Position numbers and translations under genes: made by a program. The notes beneath the pieces were generated by a model, which was given only the letters and a program-made list of their open reading frames with translations, was not told the DNA's origin and made no database searches. Of a DNA stretch of 64,000 nucleotides, positions 7,921 to 16,982 are shown in pieces; within the stretch, counting starts at the first letter, position 1, and each line of letters starts with the position of its first letter. Where the stretch lies: assembly GCF_024808875.1 (NCBI RefSeq), contig NZ_JANUCT010000002.1, forward strand, positions 149,660 through 213,659. The letters run 5' to 3'. Source of the DNA: Methylohalomonas lacus. Its GTDB lineage: Bacteria; Pseudomonadota; Gammaproteobacteria; Methylohalomonadales; Methylohalomonadaceae.

Positions 7921-9291
7921 ATGTTCGACAATCTTTCCGAGCGCCTTGGCCGCACGCTGAAAAACCTGCGTGGCCAGGGGCGGCTGAGTGAAGACAACAT
8001 CAGCGAGGCCATGCGCGAGGTGCGCATGGCGCTGCTCGAGGCCGACGTCGCCCTGCCGGTGGTCAAGGATTTCATCGAGCACGTGCGCGAGCGCGCTATC
8101 GGCCAGGAGGTTGCCACCAGCCTGACGCCCGGCCAGGTCGTCATCAAGATCGTCCACGAGGAACTGGTGCGGCTGATGGGCGAGTCAGCTACGCCGCTGT
8201 CACTGAATGTGGCACCGCCGGCGGTGATCCTGCTCGCCGGTCTGCAGGGTGCCGGCAAGACCACCACCGCGGTCAAGCTGGCGCGGCACATCCGCGATGA
8301 TCTCAAGCGCAGCGTCAAGGTGGTGTCCTGCGACGTCTACCGACCCGCCGCCATTGACCAGTTGCACGCCTACGCCGATCAGGCCGGTATCGAGTACCTG
8401 CCCAGTGATTCATCGCAGAAGCCGCTGGATATCGCCCGCGATGCCGTGGCGACGGTGCGCCGCCAGGGCGTCGAGACGCTGATCGTCGACACTGCCGGAC
8501 GTCTGCATGTCGACGAAGACATGATGGCCGAGGTCCAGGCGCTCAATAGTGACCTGAGCCCGGCGGAGACGCTGTTCGTCATCGACAGCATGATGGGCCA
8601 GGACGCGGTCAAGTCGGCCGAGGCCTTCAACAATGCCCTGCCGCTGTCCGGGGTGATATTGACCAAGGTCGACGGCGATGCGCGCGGCGGTGCGGCGCTG
8701 TCGGTACGGCATGTCACCGGCAAGCCGATCAAGTTCCTCGGCAGCGGCGAGAAATTCGACGCCCTGGAGGCGTTCCATCCGGAACGCGTCGCCTCGCGCA
8801 TTCTCGGCATGGGCGACGTCCTGAGTCTCATCGAGGAGGTCGAGCGCAAGACCGATCAGGACAAGGCCAAGAAAATGGCCGCAAAGATCAAGAAGGGCGG
8901 TTTCGACCTGGACGACTTTCGCGATCAGATCAATGAAATGAACCGCATGGGGGGCATGAGCAGCCTGCTCGATAAGTTGCCCGGCACCGGCCAGTTGCCG
9001 GCCGGGGCCCTGAATCAGGTCAATGATGGTATGTTCAACCGGCTCGGCACGATCATCGACTCAATGACGCAAAAGGAGCGCCGTAAGCCGGATATCATCA
9101 ACGGTTCGCGCAAGAAGCGCATCGCCGCGGGCTCCGGAACCTCGGTTCAGGAAGTCAACAAGCTGCTGAAACAGTTCGGACAGATGCAAAAGACCATGAA
9201 ACGCATGAAACGCAAGGGTGGCCTGCAGAAGATGCTGCAGGGCATGGGCGGCGGCGGCGGTGGCGGTCTGCCGCCGGGTTTTAAGCCCTGA
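7921..9291 (+). CDS. ffh: Signal recognition particle protein Ffh
   Basis: SRP54-type GTPase that binds 4.5S RNA and signal sequences and targets membrane proteins to FtsY at the inner membrane. The 456-residue protein shows the N domain, the G domain with GLQGAGKTTT (107-116), DTAGRLHVD and the TKVDGDARGGAALS motif. The methionine-rich M domain is also clear, ending in QMQKTMKRMKRKGG and a Gly-rich tail. The length is normal. It starts with ATG after a long untranslated stretch and is divergent from ypjD. No 4.5S RNA gene was found in the window. Confidence 0.98.
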   Translation: MFDNLSERLGRTLKNLRGQGRLSEDNISEAMREVRMALLEADVALPVVKDFIEHVRERAIGQEVATSLTPGQVVIKIVHEELVRLMGESATPLSLNVAPPAVILLAGLQGAGKTTTAVKLARHIRDDLKRSVKVVSCDVYRPAAIDQLHAYADQAGIEYLPSDSSQKPLDIARDAVATVRRQGVETLIVDTAGRLHVDEDMMAEVQALNSDLSPAETLFVIDSMMGQDAVKSAEAFNNALPLSGVILTKVDGDARGGAALSVRHVTGKPIKFLGSGEKFDALEAFHPERVASRILGMGDVLSLIEEVERKTDQDKAKKMAAKIKKGGFDLDDFRDQINEMNRMGGMSSLLDKLPGTGQLPAGALNQVNDGMFNRLGTIIDSMTQKERRKPDIINGSRKKRIAAGSGTSVQEVNKLLKQFGQMQKTMKRMKRKGGLQKMLQGMGGGGGGGLPPGFKP

Positions 9292-9375
9292 CATGCAAGC
9301 GGCCGGGGCAGCGGCGCAATCATCGCGCAGCCGGTTACGTACCGTTAACAATCTCTCACACTGACAGTCAATTCG

Positions 9376-11583
9376 ATGAACCGCGACAGCGACAAGAACG
9401 CCCTCGACTACCATCGCTATCCACGCCCCGGCAAGATCGAAGTCACGCCCACCAAGCCACTGGCCAACCAGCGCGATCTGGCGCTGGCCTACAGTCCCGG
9501 CGTCGCCGCGGCCTGCGAGGCGATCGTTGCCGATCCGGCCAGTGTTGCCGATATGACCGCGCGTTCGAATCTGGTCGCCGTCGTCACCAATGGCACCGCG
9601 GTACTCGGTCTCGGTGACATCGGCCCGCTGGCGGCCAAGCCGGTGATGGAAGGCAAGGCGGTGCTGTTCAAGAAATTTGCCGGCATTGACGTGTTCGATA
9701 TCGAGATCAACGAGCGCGATCCGGAAAAGCTGGTCGATATTATTGCCAGCCTCGAACCCAGCTTCGGCGGCATCAATCTCGAGGACATCAAGTCGCCGGA
9801 ATGCTTCATGGTCGAGGGCCGGTTGCGCAATCGCATGAACATTCCGGTGTTTCATGACGATCAGCACGGTACGGCGATTATTGTCGGGGCGGCGGTACTC
9901 AATGGCCTGCGCGTCGTCGGCAAGGACATCAAGGATGTCAAACTGGTCAGCACCGGTGCCGGCGCCTCCGGTATCGCCTGTCTGAAAGTGCTCGAAGGGC
10001 TGGGACTGCCGAAGGAAAACATGCGGGTGTTCGACCGTGACGGGCTGCTGCATCCGGGCCGGCGCGGCGGCCTGGAACCGCACAAGAAAATGTTTGCGAC
10101 CAAAACCGGCAGCATCGAGACACTCAGCGAAGCCATGCAGGATGCCGATATCTTTCTCGGCCTGTCCGGTCCCGGCGTACTGAAACAGGAGATGGTGCGG
10201 TCGATGGCGCGCGACCCGCTGATCCTGGCATTGTCGAACCCGCTGCCCGAAATCCTGCCGGAGGAAGCGCAGGCGGTGCGACCGGATGCGATCCTGGCGA
10301 CCGGCCGCTCGGACTATCCGAACCAGGTCAATAATGTCCTCTGTTTCCCGTTCATTTTCCGTGGCGCCCTGGATGTCGGCGCGACCATCATCAACGATGA
10401 AATGAAGCTCGCCTGTGTCTATGCGCTGGCCGAACTGGCCATGGAGGAGGCCCCCGATACCGTGGTGGCTGCCTACGGCGGCATCGATTTCAAGTTCGGT
10501 CGCGATTACCTGATCCCGAAACCGTTCGACCCGCGCCTGATACTCAAGCTGGCGCCGGCGGTGGCCATGGCCGCCAGCGACAGCGGTGTGGCGCTGCGAC
10601 CGCTGACAGACGTCGAAGCCTATCGCCAGCAACTGCAGCGCTATGTCTTCGAGTCGGTGCTGATCATGCGGCCGGTGTTCGAACGTGCCAAGTCACAGCC
10701 GAAGCGCATCGTCTATGCTGAGGGTGAACAGCCGCTGATCCTGCGTGCCGTGCAAAGCGTGGTCGACGAACAGCTGGCGCGGCCGGTGCTGATCGGGGAC
10801 GCGGCTACCATCAGCGAACGCATCAACCAGCTCGGCCTGCGGCTGCGCCCGGATACGGATATCGATATTGTCGCGGTGGATGATCCCACCGATCACAACA
10901 GCCAGATGGCGGCGCGCATGGTTCACGCGGGTCAGGCCGACGGCATAATCTGCGGCTACGAGGATTACTTCCACACACATCTGCAACATATCGTCGACCA
11001 GCTGGGGCTCGCATCCGGCGTCGCCCAGGCGGCCGCCATGAACATCGTTATTCTCAAGCAGGGCGTTTATTTCATCTGCGACACGGCAGTCACACCGGAA
11101 CCCGACGCCGAGCAGTTGGCCGACATGACACTGCTGGCCGCGAATGTGGTCAGGCGTTTTGGCATGACGCCACGCGCCGCGCTGCTGGCCCATGGCAATG
11201 CCGGCGCTGAGGATACGCCGGTAGCGGCGCGGCTGCGACAGGCGGTGGACTTGATCCGGGCCCGGGACGCCGGGCTGGAAGTCGATGGCCCGAGCCGCGC
11301 CGATGCCGCATTGAACGATCAGATCCGGCAGACGGTAAAGCCGGACTCGCCGCTACACGGACAGGCGAACCTGCTGATCATGCCGAACATCGATGCCGCC
11401 AAGATCGGTTACGACCTCATCAAGGAACTGGGCGAAGCGGTCACCATCGGTCCGGTGCTGCTCGGTCTGGCACATCCCGTGCACCTGCTTACCGGTTCGG
11501 CCACCGTGCGCCGCGTCGTCAACGCCACCGCGCTGGCCGTTGTCGACGCCCAGGTGGCGGCGGTGCAGTCGCACGACAACTGA
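9376..11583 (+). CDS. maeB: NADP-dependent malic enzyme, MaeB type with phosphotransacetylase-like C-terminal domain
   Basis: Oxidatively decarboxylates malate to pyruvate, giving NADPH in the cytoplasm. The 735-residue protein is a two-part fusion. Residues 1 to about 430 form the malic enzyme ([53 protein letters not shown]). About 440-735 are a phosphotransacetylase-like domain ([17 protein letters not shown]) that in E. coli MaeB is regulatory. No deletion or frameshift is visible. An ABC transporter gene begins 15 bases after the stop on the same strand, so read-through transcription is possible. A 523-residue antisense frame over this gene is a shadow. Confidence 0.96.
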   Translation: MNRDSDKNALDYHRYPRPGKIEVTPTKPLANQRDLALAYSPGVAAACEAIVADPASVADMTARSNLVAVVTNGTAVLGLGDIGPLAAKPVMEGKAVLFKKFAGIDVFDIEINERDPEKLVDIIASLEPSFGGINLEDIKSPECFMVEGRLRNRMNIPVFHDDQHGTAIIVGAAVLNGLRVVGKDIKDVKLVSTGAGASGIACLKVLEGLGLPKENMRVFDRDGLLHPGRRGGLEPHKKMFATKTGSIETLSEAMQDADIFLGLSGPGVLKQEMVRSMARDPLILALSNPLPEILPEEAQAVRPDAILATGRSDYPNQVNNVLCFPFIFRGALDVGATIINDEMKLACVYALAELAMEEAPDTVVAAYGGIDFKFGRDYLIPKPFDPRLILKLAPAVAMAASDSGVALRPLTDVEAYRQQLQRYVFESVLIMRPVFERAKSQPKRIVYAEGEQPLILRAVQSVVDEQLARPVLIGDAATISERINQLGLRLRPDTDIDIVAVDDPTDHNSQMAARMVHAGQADGIICGYEDYFHTHLQHIVDQLGLASGVAQAAAMNIVILKQGVYFICDTAVTPEPDAEQLADMTLLAANVVRRFGMTPRAALLAHGNAGAEDTPVAARLRQAVDLIRARDAGLEVDGPSRADAALNDQIRQTVKPDSPLHGQANLLIMPNIDAAKIGYDLIKELGEAVTIGPVLLGLAHPVHLLTGSATVRRVVNATALAVVDAQVAAVQSHDN

Positions 11584-11598
11584 TCGCCGGCCGAGCTC

Positions 11599-12366
11599 GT
11601 GACGGCAGCCGCGATCAAAGTCGAGCAGCTCAGCAAGCACTACGGTGCCGTTGAGGCACTGGCCGGGATCGATTTCACGGTGCCGCGCGGCAGTGTCTGT
11701 GGCCTGCTCGGCGCCAACGGTGCCGGCAAGACCACGACTATTGCCATACTGCTGGGCCTGCTGACGCCGAGCAGCGGTCGCGTGCATATCCTTGGCGAGG
11801 ATTTTCTCGCCCACCGCTACCGCGTGCTGCCGCGCATGAATTTTTCCTCGCCCTATGTCGATCTGCCGCAGCGGCTGACGATCGAGGAAAACCTCGACGT
11901 CTACGCCCGCCTGTATGGCGTGCGCCAGCGCCGCCAGCGCCTGGCCGAGCTGTTTGAATCGCTGGATTTACAGGCGTTCCGGCGGCGTGCCTACGCAACC
12001 CTGTCGGCAGGTCAGAAAACCCGGGTTGCCCTGGCCAAGGCGCTGGTCAACGAACCCGATCTGCTGCTACTGGATGAACCGACCGCGTCGCTGGACCCGG
12101 ACACGGCCGATCGCATGCGCCGCTATCTCAAGAACTATCAGGCCGCCACCGGTGCCAGCATTCTGTTTGCTTCGCACAACATGGCGGAAGTCGAGCGCAT
12201 CTGCGATCAGGTGCTGATCATGCGCGCCGGCCGGATCGTCGATCGCGATGCGCCGGCGGCGCTGATCGCGCGCCACGGCCGCGCCAACCTCGAGGAGGTG
12301 TTCCTCGATGTCGTGCGCAACACCGGTCGCCATGCCCGTAGCGAAGAGGTAAGCCGGCATGAATGA
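11599..12366 (+). CDS. ABC transporter ATP-binding protein
   Basis: Cytoplasmic ATPase of 255 residues for the ABC-2 permease encoded next. Walker A GANGAGKTTT lies near residue 35 and Walker B LLLLDEPTASLDPD near 155. The signature is LSAGQK instead of LSGGQ, and a switch His is present in ASHNMAEVERICD. The overall type resembles NodI/YadG-like exporters. The start is GTG at 11599. The ATG of the permease lies inside its 3' end (8-base overlap), a strong sign of a coupled pair. The cargo is unknown; nearby genes (maeB, HU-like) give no hint. Confidence 0.92.
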   Translation: MTAAAIKVEQLSKHYGAVEALAGIDFTVPRGSVCGLLGANGAGKTTTIAILLGLLTPSSGRVHILGEDFLAHRYRVLPRMNFSSPYVDLPQRLTIEENLDVYARLYGVRQRRQRLAELFESLDLQAFRRRAYATLSAGQKTRVALAKALVNEPDLLLLDEPTASLDPDTADRMRRYLKNYQAATGASILFASHNMAEVERICDQVLIMRAGRIVDRDAPAALIARHGRANLEEVFLDVVRNTGRHARSEEVSRHE

Positions 12367-13192
12367 TCAGTTCATTGCCCATATTGGCGACAATTGCCGG
12401 GCCAGCTGCGGGCGCATCTACGCGATCATCCTGCGCTATGTCTACCTGCTGCGCGGCTCCTGGCCGCGCATGCTTGAGCAGGCCTACTGGCCGACCGTGC
12501 AGATGATCATCTGGGGCTTTATCACGCAATTTTTCATGACCAACAGCGACTGGGTGGCGCAGGCGACCGGCGTGTTGCTGTCGGCGGTGCTGCTGTGGGA
12601 TGTGCTGTTTCGCGCCCAGCTGGGTGTGTCGGTGGCGTTCATGGAGGAGTTGTTCGCGCGCAACCTTGGTCACCTGTTTGCCAGCCCGCTGCGCCCGCAG
12701 GAGCTGATCCTGGCGCTGCTGAGCATCAGTCTGCTGCGCACGCTGCTCGGCGTCGGCACCGCCGCACTGCTCGCCATTCCGTTGTATCACATCTCGATCT
12801 TCGACCTCGGCCTGCCGCTGATTGCCTTTTTTACCTGCCTGCTGGTGTTCGGCTGGTCGGTGGGCCTAGTGATTTCATCACTGTTGCTGCGCTATGGTCT
12901 GGGCGTGGAAAGCCTGGCCTGGGCGTCGATTTTCGCGCTGGCGCCGATCAGTGCCATCTACTATCCGGTTACTGTTCTGCCCGACTGGCTGCAACCGGCG
13001 GCCTGGGCGCTGCCTACCAGCCATGTTTTTGAAGGCATGCGCAAGGTATTGTTTGATGGTGTTTTCGACTGGACGCTGTTGCTCAACGCTGTGGGCCTGA
13101 ATGTATTCTACCTGCTGCTGGGCAGTTGGATTTTCTACCGGACGTTTCAGGCCGCCCGGCGCCGGGGGTTATTGCTGCAAATGGGTGAATAA
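12359..13192 (+). CDS. ABC-2 type transporter permease
   Basis: Inner-membrane permease of 277 residues with about six membrane segments, including VQMIIWGFITQFFM, LPLIAFFTCLLVFGWSVGLVIS and the C-terminal AVGLNVFYLLLGSWIFYR. The segment PISAIYYPVTVLPDWLQP before the last helices is typical of ABC-2 exporters of the YadH/NodJ group. It overlaps the ATPase gene by eight bases. Together they probably form a dimeric exporter of unknown substrate. Confidence 0.9.
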   Translation: MNDQFIAHIGDNCRASCGRIYAIILRYVYLLRGSWPRMLEQAYWPTVQMIIWGFITQFFMTNSDWVAQATGVLLSAVLLWDVLFRAQLGVSVAFMEELFARNLGHLFASPLRPQELILALLSISLLRTLLGVGTAALLAIPLYHISIFDLGLPLIAFFTCLLVFGWSVGLVISSLLLRYGLGVESLAWASIFALAPISAIYYPVTVLPDWLQPAAWALPTSHVFEGMRKVLFDGVFDWTLLLNAVGLNVFYLLLGSWIFYRTFQAARRRGLLLQMGE

Positions 13193-13291
13193 AGGCAAAA
13201 TACCGCTTAAACTGTAGACGTGTTATGCTTTTTGCCGCAGATTTTTGTACCTGAATTGTATTGAAACATCACTTCATTGAGGAAGATTTTA

Positions 13292-13618
13292 ATGGCTATC
13301 AAGGCAATCAAAGAAAAACAAACCAAGGCCCAGATCATCAGCGATATTGCTGATGCGACGGAGATGACCAAGAAAGACGTCAAGTCCGTGCTGGCGGCGC
13401 TGTCGGACCAGGCCAAGCGGCATCTGGTCAAGCGTGGTTCCGGTGAGTTCTCGATCCCGGAAATGGGCGTTAAGCTGCGGCGCAAGGAGCAGCCGGCCCG
13501 CAAGGCGCGCAAGGGCGTGAACCCGTTTACGGGCGAGGAAATGATGATCAAGGCCAAGCCGAAGTCCATCACCGTGCGCGCCACCGTGCTCAAGGCGATG
13601 AAAGACGACCTGCAGTAA
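13292..13618 (+). CDS. HU/IHF-family histone-like DNA-binding protein
   Basis: A 108-residue basic protein of the bacterial HU/IHF fold: helical N-terminus (KAQIISDIADATEMTKKDVKSVLAAL) and a beta-arm region with Pro (GVNPFTGEEMMIKAKPKS). It is slightly longer than HU (about 90) and Lys-rich at both ends. The ATG at 13292 has GAGGA eight bases upstream and is preferred over the TTG at 13277. It probably binds and bends DNA in the nucleoid; sequence specificity is unknown. It is followed by a strong terminator shared with convergent dsbB. Confidence 0.9.
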   Translation: MAIKAIKEKQTKAQIISDIADATEMTKKDVKSVLAALSDQAKRHLVKRGSGEFSIPEMGVKLRRKEQPARKARKGVNPFTGEEMMIKAKPKSITVRATVLKAMKDDLQ

Positions 13619-13635
13619 GTACTGACCGAATGCCG

Positions 13636-13664
13636 ACCGGGGCGGTGATACCGCCCCGGTTTGT
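13636..13664 (+). terminator. Terminator between HU-like gene and convergent dsbB
   Basis: ACCGGGGCGG (13636-13645) and CCGCCCCGGT (13651-13660) form a perfect 10-bp stem with a 5-base loop, followed by TTTGT. It lies between two convergent genes. Confidence 0.85.
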
Positions 13665-13678
13665 ATCAGCAGACGGCG

Positions 13679-14194
13679 CTACTTGAAAAGCCTGAAAGGC
13701 GGTTCGAATCTGCCCGCAGCGACGAGCAGATACAGGCAGACCAGTCCCAACACAACAAACCAGCCAAAACTCCACTGGGCGATCGACAGCCCCAGAAACG
13801 TCCAGTCTATTTCCGCGCATTCGCCCGATCCGGCCAGGATCATGCGCAGTGCCTCGAACACTGGAAACACGTCCAGCATGTATTCCAGTCCGGGCCCGCA
13901 CTCGGGCACCTGATCGGCCGGCAGATGCTGCAGCCAGATCTGGCGTCCGGCCAGCGTCCCGCCAATTGCTGTTGCCAGCAGACCGAGACCGGCATAGATG
14001 CGGATACCCAGCTTGCCCGGCGCATGGATGGCGGCAACGAGGCTGACGGCGAGTAGCGCAAAGAATGCCAGACGCTGCAGGATGCACAGCGGACAGGGTT
14101 CCAGCCCGGTAACGTACTGCAGGTAGTAGCCGAAGCCGAGCAGGCCGGTGCAGGCCAGCAGCAACAGTACGAAGATTGAACGAGCAGAGATCAC
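13679..14194 (-). CDS. dsbB: Disulfide bond formation protein DsbB
   Basis: Inner-membrane quinone reductase that re-oxidises periplasmic DsbA. The 171-residue protein has four membrane helices and both redox pairs: Cys34/Cys37 in EPCPLCILQR and Cys99/Cys126 in the second periplasmic loop (PECGPG, SGECAE). The length is typical. It is convergent with the HU-like gene and ends 15 bases from the shared terminator. Upstream is a TGTTCGCG palindrome. Confidence 0.96.
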   Translation of the reverse strand: MISARSIFVLLLLACTGLLGFGYYLQYVTGLEPCPLCILQRLAFFALLAVSLVAAIHAPGKLGIRIYAGLGLLATAIGGTLAGRQIWLQHLPADQVPECGPGLEYMLDVFPVFEALRMILAGSGECAEIDWTFLGLSIAQWSFGWFVVLGLVCLYLLVAAGRFEPPFRLFK

Positions 14195-14219
14195 GTCGCG
14201 CCCCTATGGTTTTTATAAT

Positions 14220-14241
14220 TGTTCGCGAACGTGCGCGAACA
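14220..14241. promoter_or_regulatory. Inverted repeat upstream of dsbB
   Basis: TGTTCGCG (14220-14227) and CGCGAACA (14234-14241) form a perfect 8+8 inverted repeat with a 6-base spacer, next to an AT-rich TATAAT (14214-14219), 26 bases before the dsbB start. It could be an operator; no regulator can be named. Confidence 0.4.
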
Positions 14242-14313
14242 GTGCCAATAATTATCTGACCGAACTATTTTCCCATGTTCCGCTGCGGGGTAACAGTCTC
14301 GCCCGTACGCCAG

Positions 14314-15375
14314 TCACACCGGCTCGTGACTCATCGATCCGGCGGTTACGGCCACAGTCGCCGGTGGCTGTACCGTTGCCAGGAAACGCGGGATGCGCCG
14401 CTCCAGCCAGTAGTCGGGACGCCACGGCAAGCGGCCACCGATGAAGCCGACATGGCCGCCGTGGCTACTGAGCTCGAAGCGTACCTGTGCGGACAGTTCT
14501 CCGGCAGCGGGCAGGCCGTCACGTCCCAGGAACGGATCGTCGGCGGCCTGCAGCAGCAGCGTCGGCGTCTGTATGTTATGCAGAAAGGCTTTCGAGCTGC
14601 TGCGCCGGTAGTAGTCGTCGGCATCGCGAAAGCCATGCAATGGTGCCGTGACGTAGCCGTCGAAAGCACGGAAACTGCGTTGGCGATGCAGCTGGCCGAG
14701 GTCGAACGGCGCCGCGCGGTGGGCAAATTTCTGCCGCATCTTGCGCCGCAGCGTAGCTACCAGCCACCACTGGTAAAGGCGCGACAGGCCACGGTTCAGC
14801 CGCGCCGCACCGACGGCCAGATCGAACGGCACCGACACCGCGCAGGCGCCGGCGAGTCCACTGGCGCGATTGGCGGCGCCGCGTTCGCCGAGGTACTTGA
14901 GCAGCACGTTGCCACCCAGTGAAAAGCCGACAGCCGTCAGTATCCCGGGTTGCTCGTGCTCATGCAGGTGGTTGATGACCTGTGCCAGGTCACCGGTTTC
15001 ACCCGAGTGGTAGCTGCGTGTCAGGCGATTGGCGGGGCCGCTGCAGCCGCGAAAGTGCATGACCACCACACGCCAGCCAGCGGCCGCCAGCCGCTGCATC
15101 AGGCCGGGCAGGTAATGTGAGCGGTAGCAGCCCTCCAGCCCGTGCAATAAGAGACACAGGCGTTGACTGTCGGCCGGGCCGTGCCACGCCAGGTCGAGAA
15201 AATCGCCATCGGGCAGTTCCAGGCGTTGCCAGTCCACCGCGACTGATACCCGGTGAAAGAAGAATGGCCACAGGGTCTGCAGATGCGGCCCCGGCAGCCA
15301 CCAGGCGGGGCAAAAGGCTTCTGCATCAGAATCAGGCGCCTGGCCAGCGGCCGTCGGGTGCTGCGGATCAGTCAA
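14314..15375 (-). CDS. yheT: YheT-family alpha/beta hydrolase
   Basis: A 353-residue cytoplasmic hydrolase of the YheT/ABHD family. Recognisable blocks in order are GPHLQTLWPFFFHR, DWQRLELPDGDFLDLAWHG, LLHGLEGCYRSHYLPGL, VVMHFRGCSGPANRL, YHSGETGDLAQVI and the nucleophile elbow GFSLGGN. A C-terminal ADDPFLG and SSHGGHVGF supply the acid and His of the triad. The substrate is unknown; relatives are esterases or lipases. Its start overlaps the end of the GFA-domain gene by eight bases, so the two are probably coupled. Confidence 0.92.
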   Translation of the reverse strand: MTDPQHPTAAGQAPDSDAEAFCPAWWLPGPHLQTLWPFFFHRVSVAVDWQRLELPDGDFLDLAWHGPADSQRLCLLLHGLEGCYRSHYLPGLMQRLAAAGWRVVVMHFRGCSGPANRLTRSYHSGETGDLAQVINHLHEHEQPGILTAVGFSLGGNVLLKYLGERGAANRASGLAGACAVSVPFDLAVGAARLNRGLSRLYQWWLVATLRRKMRQKFAHRAAPFDLGQLHRQRSFRAFDGYVTAPLHGFRDADDYYRRSSSKAFLHNIQTPTLLLQAADDPFLGRDGLPAAGELSAQVRFELSSHGGHVGFIGGRLPWRPDYWLERRIPRFLATVQPPATVAVTAGSMSHEPV

Positions 15376-15778
15376 AATCAGCCATCACCTCGGCGCCGGT
15401 AAGACGCTCGCCGGCGTCACTGTAATCGTAATAGGCCGGCTTCTCGTCGACGAAGATGTGGCCCTTGAGCAGCAGTGCCGACGGCTCGGACAGGGCACCG
15501 GCACTGACCGCCAGGTGTCCCGTGGCCGGGCCGCGGCCTCGCCAGAACAGGCTGCTGCCGCAGTGGCTGCAAAAGCCGCGTTCGCCCCAGTCGGATGACG
15601 GGTACCACTGCAGCCGATCACCACGGTCGATATCGAGGCGCTCGACATGCACGGCCATAAAGCCGGTGGATACCCACTGGCGGCACATGCGGCAGTGGCA
15701 GACCCAGATATCCGGACTGTCCGCCGTTGCCTGAAACTGCACCTCACCACATAAACACTGTCCGGCCAGAGTCTGCAT
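15368..15778 (-). CDS. GFA/CENP-V-domain zinc protein
   Basis: A 136-residue single-domain protein of the glutathione-dependent formaldehyde-activating (GFA, Mss4-fold) family. Zinc-binding cysteines are visible: Cys8 and Cys10 (CLCGEVQF), CHCRMC, and a later CSHCGSSLFW. Most family members are of unknown function; the name derives from one debated enzyme. The stop overlaps the yheT start. aguB lies 29 bases upstream on the same strand. Confidence 0.88.
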   Translation of the reverse strand: MQTLAGQCLCGEVQFQATADSPDIWVCHCRMCRQWVSTGFMAVHVERLDIDRGDRLQWYPSSDWGERGFCSHCGSSLFWRGRGPATGHLAVSAGALSEPSALLLKGHIFVDEKPAYYDYSDAGERLTGAEVMADFD

Positions 15779-15807
15779 GATTGTCTTCCCCGCCGGCGTT
15801 TACCGGC

Positions 15808-16698
15808 TCAGTCGATGTTGCGTTTTGTTATATCGCCATAGGCGTCGATGCGCCGGTCGCGCAGGTACGGCCACAGGCGGCGCACGTCCTCGGTGCGCTG
15901 CAGGTCCAGCGTTGCCGTGATCACGGTCTCGGAAGCCGTATCGGCCTGCGCCAGCCATTCGCCCTGCGGGCCACAGATGAAACTCGAACCCCAGAATTGC
16001 GCGCCGCTGGTCTGGTTACTCGGGTCACTCTCGAAGCCGACCCGGTTGCTGCTGATCACCGGCAGGTTGTTGGCGACCGCATGGCCGCGTTGTACGGTCA
16101 GCCAGGCCTCGCGCTGGCGCGTCTGTTCGGCCGCGTCGTCGTCCGGATCCCAGCCGATGGCGCTGGGATAGATCAACAGCTCGGCGCCGGCCAGCGCCAT
16201 AAGCCGGGCGGCTTCCGGGAACCACTGGTCCCAGCATACCAGCACGCCGAGATTCGCCGCACCGATCGCTATCGGCACGAAGCCGAGATCGCCGGGGGTG
16301 AAATAGAATTTCTCGTAGTAGCCCGGATCATCGGGTATGTGCATCTTGCGGTAACGGCCGGCCAGCCGGCCGTCGTTTTCGATCACGACCGCGGTATTGT
16401 GATAGAGCCCGGCGTTGCGGCGTTCGAAGATCGAACCGACGATCGCAATGCCGTGCTGCCGGGCCGCCGCGCACAGGGCGTCCGTTGTCGGCCCGGGGAT
16501 CGGTTCGGCCAGATCGAACAGCCGCGTCTCCGCGGTCTTGCAGAAATACGGTGTGGCGTGCAGTTCCGGCAACAGCACCAGCTGCGCGCCGGCCGCGGCG
16601 GCCTGTTCGATGCCGGCGAGCGAACGCGCCAGGTTTTTCTGCTTGTCGTCATCACCGGCGGCGTGCTGGGCAATGGCTACTGTGAGTTCGCGGGACAT
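15808..16698 (-). CDS. aguB: N-carbamoylputrescine amidase
   Basis: Nitrilase-superfamily enzyme that hydrolyses N-carbamoylputrescine to putrescine, CO2 and ammonia, the second step after AguA. The 296-residue protein carries the catalytic triad Glu45 (LLPELH), Lys118 (RYRKMHIPDDPGYYEKFYF) and Cys155 (VLVCWDQWFPE). The PDDPGYYEKFYFTPGD segment is specific to the AguB group. aguA lies upstream on the same strand, separated by 284 bases that contain an inverted repeat element, so the two genes may not share one transcript. Confidence 0.95.
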   Translation of the reverse strand: MSRELTVAIAQHAAGDDDKQKNLARSLAGIEQAAAAGAQLVLLPELHATPYFCKTAETRLFDLAEPIPGPTTDALCAAARQHGIAIVGSIFERRNAGLYHNTAVVIENDGRLAGRYRKMHIPDDPGYYEKFYFTPGDLGFVPIAIGAANLGVLVCWDQWFPEAARLMALAGAELLIYPSAIGWDPDDDAAEQTRQREAWLTVQRGHAVANNLPVISSNRVGFESDPSNQTSGAQFWGSSFICGPQGEWLAQADTASETVITATLDLQRTEDVRRLWPYLRDRRIDAYGDITKRNID

Positions 16699-16739
16699 GA
16701 GAATTCAGACCTATCGGGGATTGGTTTGAAAGAACTGCG

Positions 16740-16961
16740 GTCCGCAAATTAACGCAAATGAACGCAAAGTAGAATAGGAAGTGGGTATTTGGGCTTTGTT
16801 AGCGGCATCAGGCGTCACCCGGACAGATGTTCAGCGACGCTATTGGACGGCGTACGTTTATCGTTTCTCTCGCATTCTTGCTTGGCGAATCTGGATGCTG
16901 ATGAACTGCGGTCCGTCAATTAACGCGACATATTTGTGTTCATTCGCGTGCATTTGCGGAC
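16740..16961. repeat. MITE-like inverted repeat element between aguB and aguA
   Basis: Bases 16740-16768 (starting GTCCGCAAATTAACGC) match the reverse complement of 16933-16961 (starting GTCCGCAAATGCACGC), with the same GAA(T)GAAC core, in opposite orientation. In addition GAACTGCGGTCCG occurs as a direct repeat at 16732-16744 and 16903-16915. No coding sequence is visible between the ends. It looks like a small non-autonomous dispersed element or a pair of palindromic repeats inserted in the agu locus. Confidence 0.6.
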
Positions 16962-16982
16962 GTCATATTAACCTTCCCTTGA

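Noticed and set aside
9061..10632. 523-residue open frame on the minus strand over ffh and maeB
   Set aside because: It is fully antisense to two strongly supported genes, and its composition (His/Arg/Gln-rich, no motifs) is that of a shadow frame.
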